DNA from: [Mycobacterium] stephanolepidis
GTDB taxonomy: Bacteria; Actinomycetota; Actinomycetes; Mycobacteriales; Mycobacteriaceae
Reading direction: 5' to 3'
NCBI RefSeq assembly: GCF_002356335.1
Contig: NZ_AP018165.1
Coordinates: forward strand, 4,898,001 to 4,962,000
DNA length: 64,000 nt
The first letter of the stretch is position 1, and every line of letters starts with the position of its first letter. The notes beneath the pieces are model-generated. The model did not search any database. It saw nothing but the letters and a program-made list of their open reading frames with translations, and was not told the origin of the DNA. This document shows positions 9,577-18,419 of this stretch, in pieces. The translations under genes were made by a program, and so were the position numbers.

Positions 9577-9673
9577 CCGGTCCTGTAGCCGAGAACCACT
9601 GCGCCCCTGCCTATCACGAGATTCTTCACCCTGATGCCAGAACGTTATCGGACGTATCGGCGAGGCAACATCT

Positions 9674-9695
9674 TTAACAACAGTCACATTGTTAA
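9674..9695. promoter_or_regulatory. Palindrome overlapping the promoter of the DUF1906 gene
   Basis: TTAACAA and TTGTTAA form a perfect 7-bp inverted repeat with an 8-bp spacer. It runs into a TAACTT -10 box (9693-9698) that stands six bases before the ATG at 9705. The position is that of a repressor operator. Confidence 0.4.
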
Positions 9696-9704
9696 CTTCC
9701 TGCG

Positions 9705-10517
9705 ATGCACGATTCGTCGGGGACCCACGACCCTCTGCGCCCTTCACGCTCGGTGACCCGACGTGACGCGCTGCGCTACGCCACAGCACTGTCCGCACTG
9801 GCCGGGCTCGGTGCGGCATCAGCCGCTGCCGGCACACCGACGGCGTCCGCCGCCGCGCCCACATTGATCGACTTCGCCATGCGCCAGATTCCGGCAGAGG
9901 ACATCAAGGCCGCCGGACACTCGGGAGTGATCAACTACGTCTCCACCTCACGTCCCGGCTCGTTCATGGGCGCCAAGCCGATCACCCGGCCGTATGCCCA
10001 GGCGCTCACGGCGGCCGGGCTGGTGATCGTCAGCAATTTCCAATACGGAAAGCCCGGCGGGACAGCGCCATCGGACTTCACGCGTGGATTCGCCGGTGGC
10101 GTCGAGGACGCTCGCACCGCCTGGCAGCTGCACACCGCGGCCGGCGGCGGCCAGAGCGCGCCGGTCTTCTTCTCCGTCGACGACGACATCAACCGCGATA
10201 CCTGGAACAACGTTGCACTGCAATGGTTTAAGGGCATCAACTCGGTGCTCGGGGTGCAGCGCACCGGCATCTACGGCGGTGTCAATCCGTGTCAGTGGGC
10301 TGCCGCCGATGGTGTGATCGGCAATTCGCGCTCGCCCGGCCACGTGTGGGCCTGGCAGACCCGGTCATGGTCACGCGGCCAGGTGTTCCCCGGTGCGGTT
10401 CTCTACCAGCGCATCGTGAGTACCGTGTCCAATCCCGGCCCGGTGGTGGGCGGGCTCGAGGTCGACGTCAGCGATGCTCTGGCCCAGGATGTCGGCCAGT
10501 GGAACTTCCACCAGTGA
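9705..10517 (+). CDS. DUF1906 (Rv2525c-like) Tat-exported protein
   Basis: 270 residues. The N-terminus SVTRRDALRYATALSALAG is a twin-arginine signal, with likely cleavage near ASA at about 45. The rest matches the DUF1906 glycoside-hydrolase-like TIM barrel of Rv2525c: LIDFAMRQIPAEDIKAAG, FFSVDDDINRDTWN and the closing LEVDVSDALAQD. In M. tuberculosis Rv2525c is a Tat substrate linked to cell-wall function; its enzyme activity is not established. The last 50 bp overlap the convergent mug gene. Likely leaderless. Confidence 0.88.
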   Translation: MHDSSGTHDPLRPSRSVTRRDALRYATALSALAGLGAASAAAGTPTASAAAPTLIDFAMRQIPAEDIKAAGHSGVINYVSTSRPGSFMGAKPITRPYAQALTAAGLVIVSNFQYGKPGGTAPSDFTRGFAGGVEDARTAWQLHTAAGGGQSAPVFFSVDDDINRDTWNNVALQWFKGINSVLGVQRTGIYGGVNPCQWAAADGVIGNSRSPGHVWAWQTRSWSRGQVFPGAVLYQRIVSTVSNPGPVVGGLEVDVSDALAQDVGQWNFHQ

Positions 10518-11040
10518 GAGACACGCGAAGCTCGGCGTAGGCGTCGACGAGTGCGTCGAGCGTGAACCGCCGGTTGAGGCCGCTGGGATTAGGCAGCACC
10601 CACGTCGTCACCTCCGCGACGCGAAATGGCTGTGGTCCGAATGCGATGTGCGGGGATTCGAGCATGGACACCACTGCCCGCTTTCCAAGAAATGCCAGTG
10701 CACGGGGTTCTAAGCGACGCATCTTCTCCTCGAAATCTGGCCGCGCCGCCCGGAATTCGCTAACCGCAATATCGTCGGCGCGCGGTGTTGCACGGCTGAC
10801 AGCAGCGGTGATTCCGCACCCGTACGTCAGCAGTTGACGCTCGTCCTCCGGGCGCAGGCGAATGTCCGTGAAGCCGGCCCGGTAGAGCACTTCCCAGAAA
10901 CGGTTGCTCCGATTCGAGAAGTTGTGTCCGTCGGCCACCGCGGTGGCGGCAGGATTGATTCCGCAGAAAATTACGTCGAGCCCGGCGGCGAGAATATCGG
11001 GAGAGTACTGGCCCACAACACGTAGGCTCTCATGGCTCAC
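10468..11040 (-). CDS. mug: G/U mismatch-specific DNA glycosylase (Mug)
   Basis: 190 residues of the Mug/thymine-DNA glycosylase branch of the uracil-DNA glycosylase superfamily. The active-site motif is FCGINPAATA and the second motif is NPSGLNRR. It removes uracil or thymine mispaired with guanine. The GTG start overlaps the stop of the MCE gene in GTGA, so the two are translationally coupled. The 3' end runs 50 bp into the convergent DUF1906 gene. Confidence 0.92.
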   Translation of the reverse strand: MSHESLRVVGQYSPDILAAGLDVIFCGINPAATAVADGHNFSNRSNRFWEVLYRAGFTDIRLRPEDERQLLTYGCGITAAVSRATPRADDIAVSEFRAARPDFEEKMRRLEPRALAFLGKRAVVSMLESPHIAFGPQPFRVAEVTTWVLPNPSGLNRRFTLDALVDAYAELRVSLTGGSSTGRHPGPEHR

Positions 11041-12191
11041 CGCCCTGGCGGTACCGAACTATCTTGGGGGGCTAGAGGGTTCGGGCCTTGCCCAACGATG
11101 CGCTCCTGAAGCCGGTACAGGGTGTACTTGAAGCTACCGACAAAGTACGCCCAGTCGGCCTGCTTGGGTCCATGGTAATCGCTGGAGCCCTTGTAGCCCG
11201 CGTCGTCCATGTTGCCCAATGCGAGCTTGGCGATGTTGACGTCATGCGCCTGCGCACTACCGGCGTTCGCCTTAATGAGCATTGGTATCAGCCGGTTGAG
11301 TGCGACCAGGCTGGTGTCGGGACTCACCGCGATGTCGTTGAAGCCGCGCGAAATCGAGTTGAGGTCGGCCAGTGTGCTGCGGCCGTCGGTGCCCTGGATC
11401 GATGGGAATTTCGCAAGTTGGTCGCTGATCTGCCCGCTCTTGTTGGCCAGGTCGCCGATCTGGTTAGCGTCGATCGCTTGCACGCCCGGGCCCGATGCCG
11501 CAAGCAGATCATTGATCGTCTTCTCTCGCGACGAAATCGAGGCGGCCAGTTGGGACGTCTTGTCCAATGAGTTTTGAATCTGTGCCGAACGCTTATTGAG
11601 GGTGTCCAGCAGCTGATTCGATTGCCCCACAATGTCCCCCAGGGTCTGGCCATTGTCTGCCGAAGCCTTGCCGAGCCCGTTGACCAGATGGGTCAAGTTG
11701 CGGACCACACCACCGTTGACCAATACCGCGGCTGAACTGAGCACACCCTCCACGGAGGCCGCCGACGACGTGGTTTGTAAATCGAGAACGTCGCCGTCCT
11801 TGAGGAGTTCCGCGGATGGCTGAATGGGGGGTTCGAGGGCTACGAACACGTCACCCAACGGGGTGGCACTGCGCAGCTGGGCGGTAGACCCGACCGGCAG
11901 ACGCACACCCCTGAGTATCCGAAGTTTGACGACGGCCACATCGTCGATGGCCTCGATGGATTCGACCTCGCCGATATCGGCGCCCTTGAGGCGGACCTTT
12001 GCCAGATCCGGCAGATTCAGGGCATTGGCAAACTTTGCGGTCACCGCATACGCGTCGGAACCGATGCTCGGCGCCGGCAGGTCAAGACTCTCCAGTGTCG
12101 GCGGGTCGCAGGCGGACACCCCCATTGCCATAAAGACTGCCGCGCCGGCTTGAATGAGTGTGCGAAGGCGAGGAGACACCCCTGCCACCAT
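11037..12191 (-). CDS. MCE family lipoprotein (MceE/LprN-like), orphan
   Basis: 384 residues. A signal segment ends in MGVSACDPP, a lipobox with acylated Cys. An MlaD/MCE domain follows (YAVTAKFANALNLPDLAKVR and KGADIGEVESIEAIDD), then a long helical region with coiled-coil character (GQSNQLLDTLNKRSAQIQN). MCE proteins form lipid-transfer tubes across the mycobacterial periplasm. No YrbE permease or other mce gene is adjacent, so it is an orphan or supplies another complex. No strong ribosome site; the ATG at 12191 gives the best signal peptide, the frame is open to 12248. Confidence 0.87.
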   Translation of the reverse strand: MVAGVSPRLRTLIQAGAAVFMAMGVSACDPPTLESLDLPAPSIGSDAYAVTAKFANALNLPDLAKVRLKGADIGEVESIEAIDDVAVVKLRILRGVRLPVGSTAQLRSATPLGDVFVALEPPIQPSAELLKDGDVLDLQTTSSAASVEGVLSSAAVLVNGGVVRNLTHLVNGLGKASADNGQTLGDIVGQSNQLLDTLNKRSAQIQNSLDKTSQLAASISSREKTINDLLAASGPGVQAIDANQIGDLANKSGQISDQLAKFPSIQGTDGRSTLADLNSISRGFNDIAVSPDTSLVALNRLIPMLIKANAGSAQAHDVNIAKLALGNMDDAGYKGSSDYHGPKQADWAYFVGSFKYTLYRLQERIVGQGPNPLAPQDSSVPPGR

Positions 12192-12248
12192 TGGGCGGAT
12201 GGGGACAACCGTACCAGAATTTACCTGGGAATGCGCGTCCCATGCCAT

Positions 12249-12797
12249 CGGGCAACCGTATCAAGAGAAATTGCGCAAAAGTGCCACGCTATCTCGTGAA
12301 AGCCAGTGATCTCCACTACATGACGGGGCCTCAGATGAGCATCGTCACGGACCTGCATCGGGTGACGGCTTTGACTCGACGCGTTCAACGAATGAATCGG
12401 GACCGGGACGTCGCTGAGGGCGGGGGCGCGCGGCATACAGGTCACGAAGAGTGGTCCATTGTTTGCTACGTAGACGCATTCTTCGGTTCTGTGAGGCGCC
12501 GAGGACTCTCTTCACCGCCCGGTTTCGGACACTCCACCCCAAGCAATACTGATTGTTCAGGCAATGAATTTGCCACCGTTTAGAGAAGGTCTGCGGGCGG
12601 TGGTCAGTGCGACTTCGACAAGCCGGATCGGCACCGTGAACCACAGATGGGTTCAGGAGAGTTTGGCCGCTCGGTCTGGGCCGCGAATCGATATGCAAGG
12701 CAACACATCAGCACAACTGGGCGGCTGCTTGTTCATGAAGAATGTGTCCACGCTCACATGCGCTGCATACGATACCCCCGTAATGCACAATGCGCAT
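12249..12797. other. Gene-free stretch upstream of carbonic anhydrase
   Basis: About 550 bp with no convincing gene on either strand. A possible -10 box TACGAT at 12768-12773 lies 30 bp before the carbonic anhydrase start. Some open frames exist but show no recognisable protein. Confidence 0.5.
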
Positions 12798-13427
12798 ATG
12801 ACAGCTGATCCGAAGTCCGCCTGGAAGGCACTCAAAGAGGGCAACGAGCGTTTTGTTGGTGGTTTGCCGCAGCATCCGAGTCAGAGCATCGCGCGTCGTA
12901 CTGAGCTGGCTAATGGTCAGAGCCCTGATGTGTTGTTGTTCGGGTGTTCGGATAGTCGGGTGGCCGCGGAGATCATTTTCGATCAGGGCCTGGGCGATAT
13001 GTTCATCGTGCGCACCGCCGGTCAGGTGATCGACTCGGCGGTGTTGGGTTCGATTGAGTATGCGGTGGCGGTGTTGGGTGTGCCGTTGATCGCGATCCTG
13101 GGTCATGACTCCTGTGGCGCGGTGGGGGCCACGGTGGCCGCTCTGGATAGCGGCGAGGTGCCGGGCGGGTATATCCGGGACCTGGTGGTGCGGGTGATGC
13201 CCTCGATCCTGGGGGGCCGCAAGGACGGACTGTCGCGCATCGATGAATTCGAGGCCCGCCACGTCGAAGAGACCGGCACCAAACTCCTGCAGCGCTCACA
13301 GGTCGTCGCCGATGCCGTCGAGGCCAACAAGCTCGCCATCGTGTACCTGACCTACAAACTGGCCGACGGACGCATCGTCCTGCACGGCCACGTCGGCGAC
13401 ATCGGCGACATCGGCGACCCCGAGTAG
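12798..13427 (+). CDS. canB: Beta-class carbonic anhydrase
   Basis: 209 residues, close in layout to M. tuberculosis Rv3588c. Zinc ligands and active site are visible: CSDSR, and HDSCGA with the His and Cys ligands. The enzyme interconverts CO2 and bicarbonate in the cytoplasm. ATG 12798 matches the Rv3588c N-terminus in length (seven residues before AWKALKEGNERF), although an in-frame ATG at 12783 would suit a near-leaderless mRNA from TACGAT. The C-terminus contains a small tandem repeat, GDIGDIGD, from a 9-bp DNA repeat. Confidence 0.92.
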   Translation: MTADPKSAWKALKEGNERFVGGLPQHPSQSIARRTELANGQSPDVLLFGCSDSRVAAEIIFDQGLGDMFIVRTAGQVIDSAVLGSIEYAVAVLGVPLIAILGHDSCGAVGATVAALDSGEVPGGYIRDLVVRVMPSILGGRKDGLSRIDEFEARHVEETGTKLLQRSQVVADAVEANKLAIVYLTYKLADGRIVLHGHVGDIGDIGDPE

Positions 13428-13476
13428 GTAGCAGCCTGGCGCTTCCTATCCGAGCAAAGGGGCACATCTCGACGCC

Positions 13477-13516
13477 AACGGGCAGTCGATGAAGTGCACG
13501 TCATCGACTGCCCGTT
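13477..13516. terminator. Perfect 16-bp stem-loop after canB
   Basis: AACGGGCAGTCGATGA pairs perfectly with TCATCGACTGCCCGTT across an 8-base loop, 50 bp after the canB stop. No T-run follows, as is usual for mycobacterial terminator-like hairpins. Confidence 0.65.
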
Positions 13517-13685
13517 ATCCCTACGATCCGGCATTCCAGTACGGCAGCACTACTGTGTTCGATGGAAGTGAAATCGTCAGCTGCACAACGGATTAAGGCG
13601 TTGGTACAGTCCGTCGGTCGGTGACCGCCCTGTGGCGCAGGCGGTACTGACCCACGTCAGACGCCGGTTGTTGAGCGCGGCTTGG

Positions 13686-13898
13686 CTAGTCGTTTCCGGT
13701 TAGCTTGTCCTTGACGGCCTCAACACCCTCTTTGACCTTATCGGCAGCATCAGCGATCTTCTGCTTGGCAGAGGCGATCCCCTGCTCGGCCTGTCCTTCA
13801 GCTTTCAGATCGTCGTCGTTGGTGACGGATCCGGCGGCTTCCTTAGCGCGGCCCTTAAGATCATCGAACTTGTTCTGGGCGTCATCAGTAATTCCCAT
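13686..13898 (-). CDS. CsbD family stress protein
   Basis: 70 residues, charged and helical: DDAQNKFDDLKGRAKEAAG, then AEGQAEQGIASAKQKI. This is the CsbD pattern of small general-stress proteins (sigma-B controlled in Bacillus; function unknown). ATG follows GAAAGG. Single gene between canB and the LGFP lipoprotein gene. Confidence 0.9.
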   Translation of the reverse strand: MGITDDAQNKFDDLKGRAKEAAGSVTNDDDLKAEGQAEQGIASAKQKIADAADKVKEGVEAVKDKLTGND

Positions 13899-13976
13899 GT
13901 CCCAACCTTTCTCATGATGTCGTGCAGCGAGACAAGCGTCTCGTTTTTAGAATGGCCAACTCCGCTGTCGTCAGCA

Positions 13977-14021
13977 GCACGGGTCGTCCGCGGCGTTTTG
14001 AGGGCCATCGACGACCCGTGC
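13977..14021. terminator. Hairpin downstream of the LGFP lipoprotein gene
   Basis: GCACGGGTCGTC and GACGACCCGTGC form a perfect 12-bp stem with a 21-base loop. It starts 26 bp beyond the stop of the minus-strand lipoprotein gene, so it probably ends that transcript. Confidence 0.5.
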
Positions 14022-14046
14022 CCGTGCTGACGTTTCTACTGGTTGC

Positions 14047-14601
14047 TCAGTTTGTCAGTGAGACTTTCGCATCGGCATCGCCGACTTTGAAAGTGATCGT
14101 TCCGTGCTCGAAGGTGGACTTGAACGAGCCGTCGGACTCGGTCACCTCATCGGCCGTGGGATAGCCGAGTTTGCCTTGTGAGGCTTGGTTTTCGTTCCAG
14201 GTGTCTCGGATCTTGCCCCACACGAAATAGACCGGCTTTCCATTGCGGTAGATCAGCACGCCGCCGTCAAACTGCTGATAGACACCGCTGCGATCCAGGG
14301 TCTCCTTCTGATTGTCATACGGTGCGCCCAGGTCCTTCTTCTGAACATCGTTCAGGGTGTTCCACTTGGCGAGGATCGGTCCCTCCACGGTGTAAGGCGT
14401 GCCGTTCTTACCCGGAATCTGTGTGGTGCTGGGCTTTTCGGAGGGCGAAGCGGTAATGGACGAGATCGCCGACGAAGCGGCCGAGCTAGCAGAACTGAGC
14501 GAAGGCGCGTCACCAGTCTTGTGTGAGCAGCCCACCGCAACTGAGGCAATGACGCCTACTGCGACGGGCAACGCGGTGACATGCAGATTCTTGATGCGCA
14601 T
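14047..14601 (-). CDS. LGFP-repeat lipoprotein
   Basis: 184 residues. The signal peptide ends in VAVGC, a lipobox. After a Ser/Ala-rich linker come LGFP-type repeats (GAPYDNQKETLDRSGVYQQF with GGVLIYRNG; LGYPTADEVTESDGSFKSTF). In Corynebacteriales LGFP repeats occur in envelope proteins such as PS1/mycolyltransferases and are thought to bind the cell wall. Good AAGGGAG site before the ATG. It stands alone, with a hairpin behind it. Confidence 0.85.
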   Translation of the reverse strand: MRIKNLHVTALPVAVGVIASVAVGCSHKTGDAPSLSSASSAASSAISSITASPSEKPSTTQIPGKNGTPYTVEGPILAKWNTLNDVQKKDLGAPYDNQKETLDRSGVYQQFDGGVLIYRNGKPVYFVWGKIRDTWNENQASQGKLGYPTADEVTESDGSFKSTFEHGTITFKVGDADAKVSLTN

Positions 14602-14689
14602 CTACTTCTCTCCCTTGGTGTGTGATCGATCTTCCGCGAAAAACGCGTACTGCACTCCTGCAGATCGTGCGCCGGCAAGAGACATCTAT

Positions 14690-15181
14690 GAACCAACCTC
14701 GGATGCCCGACGATGCTCGCAATTGTTTACAGAATAAAACTAGGGTTATGGCTATGACGGGTAAGCCTTCAAACCGCCACCGGATGTTGGGACGAGCGCT
14801 GGTGGGGTGCGGGGTCGTGGCTTTGTTCGGCGGCGCCGTCGCCACCAATCACGGCAGCCACGCTGGCGTGCTTTCCACGGTGATGGCACTCCCCGGCAAT
14901 TCCGAGGTGGCCGATCCCGACAGCGATTCTTCCGGGGGTTCGGACGTGACCGGTTCCATCGGAAACTCTGACCGTTCCGACGTGACGGGCCCCATCGGTG
15001 GTTCACCCAGCGGTCCCGCTGGCAATTCCGCCAACTCGAACGTCCCCCCCATCGGTGGTCCCGGCGGCGGTTCCGCAGGCGGTTCCTCCAACGGTCCCGC
15101 GGGGTGAACGGTGCCGCGGGTGGAGTCCCCAGCGGCCCCGCCGACATGAACGGCACCGTCGGCGGCGGTCCCGGCACCTAG
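14690..15181 (+). pseudogene. Secreted/membrane Gly-Ser-Asn-rich protein with apparent G-tract frameshift
   Basis: An N-terminal hydrophobic segment (LGRALVGCGVVALFGGAVAT) is followed by a low-complexity tail of repeated GSDVTGSIGNSD-type units and PIGGPGGGSAGGSSNGPAG. The frame stops at the TGA at 15105. If one G were added to the GGGG at 15101-15104, translation would go on as VNGAAGGVPSGPADMNGT and end at the TAG at 15181, with the same Gly/Pro-rich style. The start is uncertain: ATG 14690 or ATG 14747/14753. No family is recognised. It may be a slipped-strand switch or a sequencing error. Confidence 0.55.
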
Positions 15182-15403
15182 TGATTTCGTCAGGGTTGTC
15201 GCACCCCCGGTGACGACAGTGCAAAAGCGACCACAATCAGCCAGCTAATCGCGACGCAATATCTATCGCGCTGCTTCATGACGGCCCGCGTCGGTACTGG
15301 CCCATGTAGTAGCCTCCAAACCCAGGCGCCTCAAGTTGATAACGATATGAAACCTCAGTGGTTGCAATGCGATACGTGGGCCTGCGTACTTGCTGTACGC
15401 CAC

Positions 15404-15409
15404 TATGTT
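15404..15409 (+). promoter_or_regulatory. -10 box for a leaderless GH5-like transcript
   Basis: TATGTT stands six bases before the GTG start at 15416, and no ribosome site is visible there. Confidence 0.4.
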
Positions 15410-15415
15410 CACTAA

Positions 15416-16558
15416 GTGCACCGTCGAACGGCCCTAAAGATTCCGCTGGCGCTGGCAGTAGCGACTCTCCCCCAGATACTGGCTCCTCTTTCGGTAATCC
15501 CGCGTGCGACCGCCGCGCCAGGCCAATGGCCGGTTGAACGCGCCAATGCGTGGTACCAGGCGCAGGGTTGGCAGGTCGGCACCAACTTCATCACCTCGAA
15601 CGCGATCAACCAGCTCGAGATGTTCGCACCGGGCACCTACGACGCGCGACGCATCGACAGCGAGTTGGGGGCGTGCCGGCTATTGGGGTTCAACACCGTA
15701 CGGGTGTTCCTACACGATCTGCTGTGGGCCCAGGATCGCGCCGGATTCCAAAACCGGCTGTCGCAGTTCGTCGGGATCGCCGCGCGCCAGGGCATCAAGC
15801 CACTTTTCGTCTTCTTCGACTCGTGCTGGGATCCGAATCCTCAGCTAGGAGCCCAGCGGGCGCCGACGCCGGGCGTGCACAACTCGGGCTGGGTACAGAG
15901 CCCAGGGGCGCAGCGCATCGACGACCCGAGCTACCGCGGGGTGCTGAGAGATTACGTGGTGGGCGTCATGAACCAGTTTCGTAATGACAACCGGATCCTG
16001 GGCTGGGACCTGTGGAATGAGCCGGACAACCCGGCCAAGCAGTACCGCAATGTGGAGCGCAAAGACAAGATCGACGCCGTCAGTGGGCTGCTTCCGCAGG
16101 TATTCAGCTGGGCACGTTCGGTCAATCCAGTGCAGCCGCTGACCAGTGGTGTGTGGCAGGGCAGCTGGGATCGCGGAAGCCGTAGTGAGATGGCCGGTTT
16201 CCAACTCGACAACTCCGATGTCATCTCGTTTCACTCGTATGCAGGCCCCACCGAGTTCGAGGCCCGCATCAACGAACTCGCCCCGCTGGGCCGACCGATC
16301 CTGTGCACCGAGTACCTGGCCCGCGGCCAGGGCAGCACAGTCGAGGGCGTGCTCCCAGTTGCGAAGCGGCACAACGTCGGTGCGTACAGCTGGGGGTTGG
16401 TGGCGGGCAAGACCCAGACCTACTTCCCGTGGGATTCCTGGGACAAGCCTTACACCAAGGTCCCGGACGTGTGGTTCAGTGATCTACTACAGCCGGACGG
16501 GCGGCCGTATCGCGACGCCGAGTATCAGACGTTGCGAAAGCTGACTACGCGCGTATAA
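15416..16558 (+). CDS. Secreted glycoside hydrolase, GH5-like (cellulase/mannanase/xylanase type)
   Basis: 380 residues. The N-terminus MHRRTALKIPLALAVATLP is an RR-type export signal with cleavage near ATAAPG. The TIM-barrel catalytic pair is clear: acid/base Glu202 in WDLWNEPDN and nucleophile Glu299 in LCTEYLARG, with FHSY between them. These define clan GH-A. The likely target is a beta-glycan outside the cell; the substrate is not readable. GTG start without ribosome site, with a -10 box six bases ahead. It stands alone before the IS256 element. Confidence 0.87.
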   Translation: MHRRTALKIPLALAVATLPQILAPLSVIPRATAAPGQWPVERANAWYQAQGWQVGTNFITSNAINQLEMFAPGTYDARRIDSELGACRLLGFNTVRVFLHDLLWAQDRAGFQNRLSQFVGIAARQGIKPLFVFFDSCWDPNPQLGAQRAPTPGVHNSGWVQSPGAQRIDDPSYRGVLRDYVVGVMNQFRNDNRILGWDLWNEPDNPAKQYRNVERKDKIDAVSGLLPQVFSWARSVNPVQPLTSGVWQGSWDRGSRSEMAGFQLDNSDVISFHSYAGPTEFEARINELAPLGRPILCTEYLARGQGSTVEGVLPVAKRHNVGAYSWGLVAGKTQTYFPWDSWDKPYTKVPDVWFSDLLQPDGRPYRDAEYQTLRKLTTRV

Positions 16559-16902
16559 AGCATGCCGACCAACTTTGTCCATGAGGCGGTAGGCAACCTA
16601 TCGGAGTGCCCCGCCATCAGCAGTGGCGGCCAGTCAGCGTCCGCGCATCGAAAAATGCCGGGACGGGACGCAGCCGAAAGTGCGCCCCTACAAACCGAAT
16701 GTAGGGTCTCAAATTCAACTGCACTTGGCCACTACCCTGACCTGCAGCTATTGCATTTGTCTCACGCCGAATGCACCGGGTTTTGTCTCACGAAGCACTT
16801 CATTTCCTACAGCCTTAGCCAAGGCCCTCGAACAGCCCGCCCATCCAGTGACCTTGGATTCCACGCTACTTGACCCTCACAGCACCACCGATTCGACAGC
16901 AG
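16559..16902. other. Intergenic stretch beside the IS256 element
   Basis: About 340 bp between the glycosidase and the left inverted repeat. Lower GC than the neighbours; the open frame on the plus strand has no recognisable features. I see no gene here. Confidence 0.4.
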
Positions 16903-18277
16903 GGGTCTGTCAGATTAACGGTGGATCTGCTTGGCATGGTTAGTTATTCGCTGCCGGGGTAATCCGGCCTTCGAACGCGATAGCGAATGCGTTCAAAGCT
17001 GGTTTCCGCCGCATGGCCCATCGTGCCCTACCTTTGCCGGTGGGGTCTAGTGATCGGGTGACCAGATACAGGCACTTGAGAGCTGCTTGCTCGGTGGGGA
17101 AATGACCGCGGGCGCGGATTGCCCGGCGGTAGCGGGCGTTGACCGATTCGATAGCGTTCGTGGAGCAGATGACTCGCCGGATCTCGGTGTCGTAGTCCAG
17201 GAACGGCACGAACTCGCTCCAGGCGTTCTCCCAGAGTCGCATGATCGCCGGATAGCGTTGGCCCCATTTGCCGCTGAACTCGACGAAGCGTTCTTTGGCC
17301 GCGGCCTCGGTCGCTGCGGTGTAGACCGGCCGCAGATCGCGGGCCATCTCGTCCCAGTATTTGCGGGATGCGTAGCGAAAGGTATTGCGGATCAAATGGA
17401 TAACGCAGGTCTGGATCACAGCAGCGGGCCAGACAGTGTTGATCGACTCGGGTAAGCCTTTGAGTCCGTCACAGACCACGATGCACACATCGGCGGTGCC
17501 ACGGTTCTTGATCTCGGTCAAGACAGCAAGCCAGTATTTGGCGCCTTCACCGCCGTCCCCGGCCCACAAGCCCAGGATGTCCCGTTCATCTGCGGTGGTG
17601 ACGCCGATGGCGACATAGACCGGCCGGTTGGCGACCTGGCCGTCGCGGATCTTGACGTGGATAGCGTCGATGAACATCACCGGATACACCGAATCTAGTG
17701 GCCGCCCTGCCCATTCGGCCATTTCTCCGACCACCTTATCGGTGATCTTCGAGATCGTGTCCTTCGAGACGTCAGCACCATAGACCTCACCGAAATGAGC
17801 GGCGACTTCGCCGGTGGTCAGCCCTTTGGCGGTCAGGGACAAGATGATCTGATCGATCCCGGTCAGCCGGCGCTGGCGTTTCCGGACGATCTTCGGATCA
17901 AAGCTGGCGTCGGTATCGCGGGGCACCTCGATTTGCACCGGCCCGATCTCGGTCAGCACCGTTTTCTCGCGGACCCCGTTGCGGGAGTTCCCGCCATTAC
18001 GGCCCGCCACCTGGTGTTTTTCATAGCCCAGGTGTTCATCCATCTCCGCTTGCAGCGCGGACTCCAACACCTGTTTGGTGAGCGCATTGAGCAACCCGTC
18101 CGGGCCGACCAGCTCCACACCCTGCTCGCTGGCTTGGGCCAGCAACTGCGCGGCCACCGCCGCGGTATCAATCTGATTCGCCATGTCATCCATGGTTTCG
18201 GTCATCATCAGTCCTTCCCGCCAAGCAACGCCCGGCGTGTTGAACCAAGTCAGATCCACCGTTTTTCAGACAGTCCC
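16903..18277 (-). mobile_element. Complete IS256-family insertion sequence
   Basis: Terminal inverted repeats of 27 bp with four mismatches lie at 16903-16929 and 18251-18277. Both begin GGG and share AACGGTGGATCTG at their inner side. One transposase gene fills the element (1375 bp). The 8 bp outside each end do not match, so no target duplication is visible. Confidence 0.85.
16940..18208 (-). CDS. IS256 family transposase
   Basis: 422 residues, full length and intact. The Mutator/IS256 DDE core is present: Asp in MFIDAIHVKIRD, Asp in VVCDGLKGLPE, and Glu in NAIESVNARYRRA, with the family's CVIHLIRNTFRYAS motif. I start it at ATG 18208, behind GGAAGGA; the frame is open 17 codons further. 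It should be active if the inverted repeats are functional. Confidence 0.93.
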   Translation of the reverse strand: MMTETMDDMANQIDTAAVAAQLLAQASEQGVELVGPDGLLNALTKQVLESALQAEMDEHLGYEKHQVAGRNGGNSRNGVREKTVLTEIGPVQIEVPRDTDASFDPKIVRKRQRRLTGIDQIILSLTAKGLTTGEVAAHFGEVYGADVSKDTISKITDKVVGEMAEWAGRPLDSVYPVMFIDAIHVKIRDGQVANRPVYVAIGVTTADERDILGLWAGDGGEGAKYWLAVLTEIKNRGTADVCIVVCDGLKGLPESINTVWPAAVIQTCVIHLIRNTFRYASRKYWDEMARDLRPVYTAATEAAAKERFVEFSGKWGQRYPAIMRLWENAWSEFVPFLDYDTEIRRVICSTNAIESVNARYRRAIRARGHFPTEQAALKCLYLVTRSLDPTGKGRARWAMRRKPALNAFAIAFEGRITPAANN

Positions 18278-18419
18278 TTGGTGGTTGATCAGCGGACTGT
18301 GGCTATTCTCGGATGGCGGTCACTGCATCGGCCGTAGGCATGATGCGCGACGTAGACAGACCATGATGGTGCTGCCTGTGCTCCCCGGGGCCGCAGGCCG
18401 TAGCCGGGTTCCTCTGCGA

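Noticed and set aside
12564..12797. Upstream extension of carbonic anhydrase
   Set aside because: The family starts at the position of ATG 12798; the extra 78 codons have no similarity.
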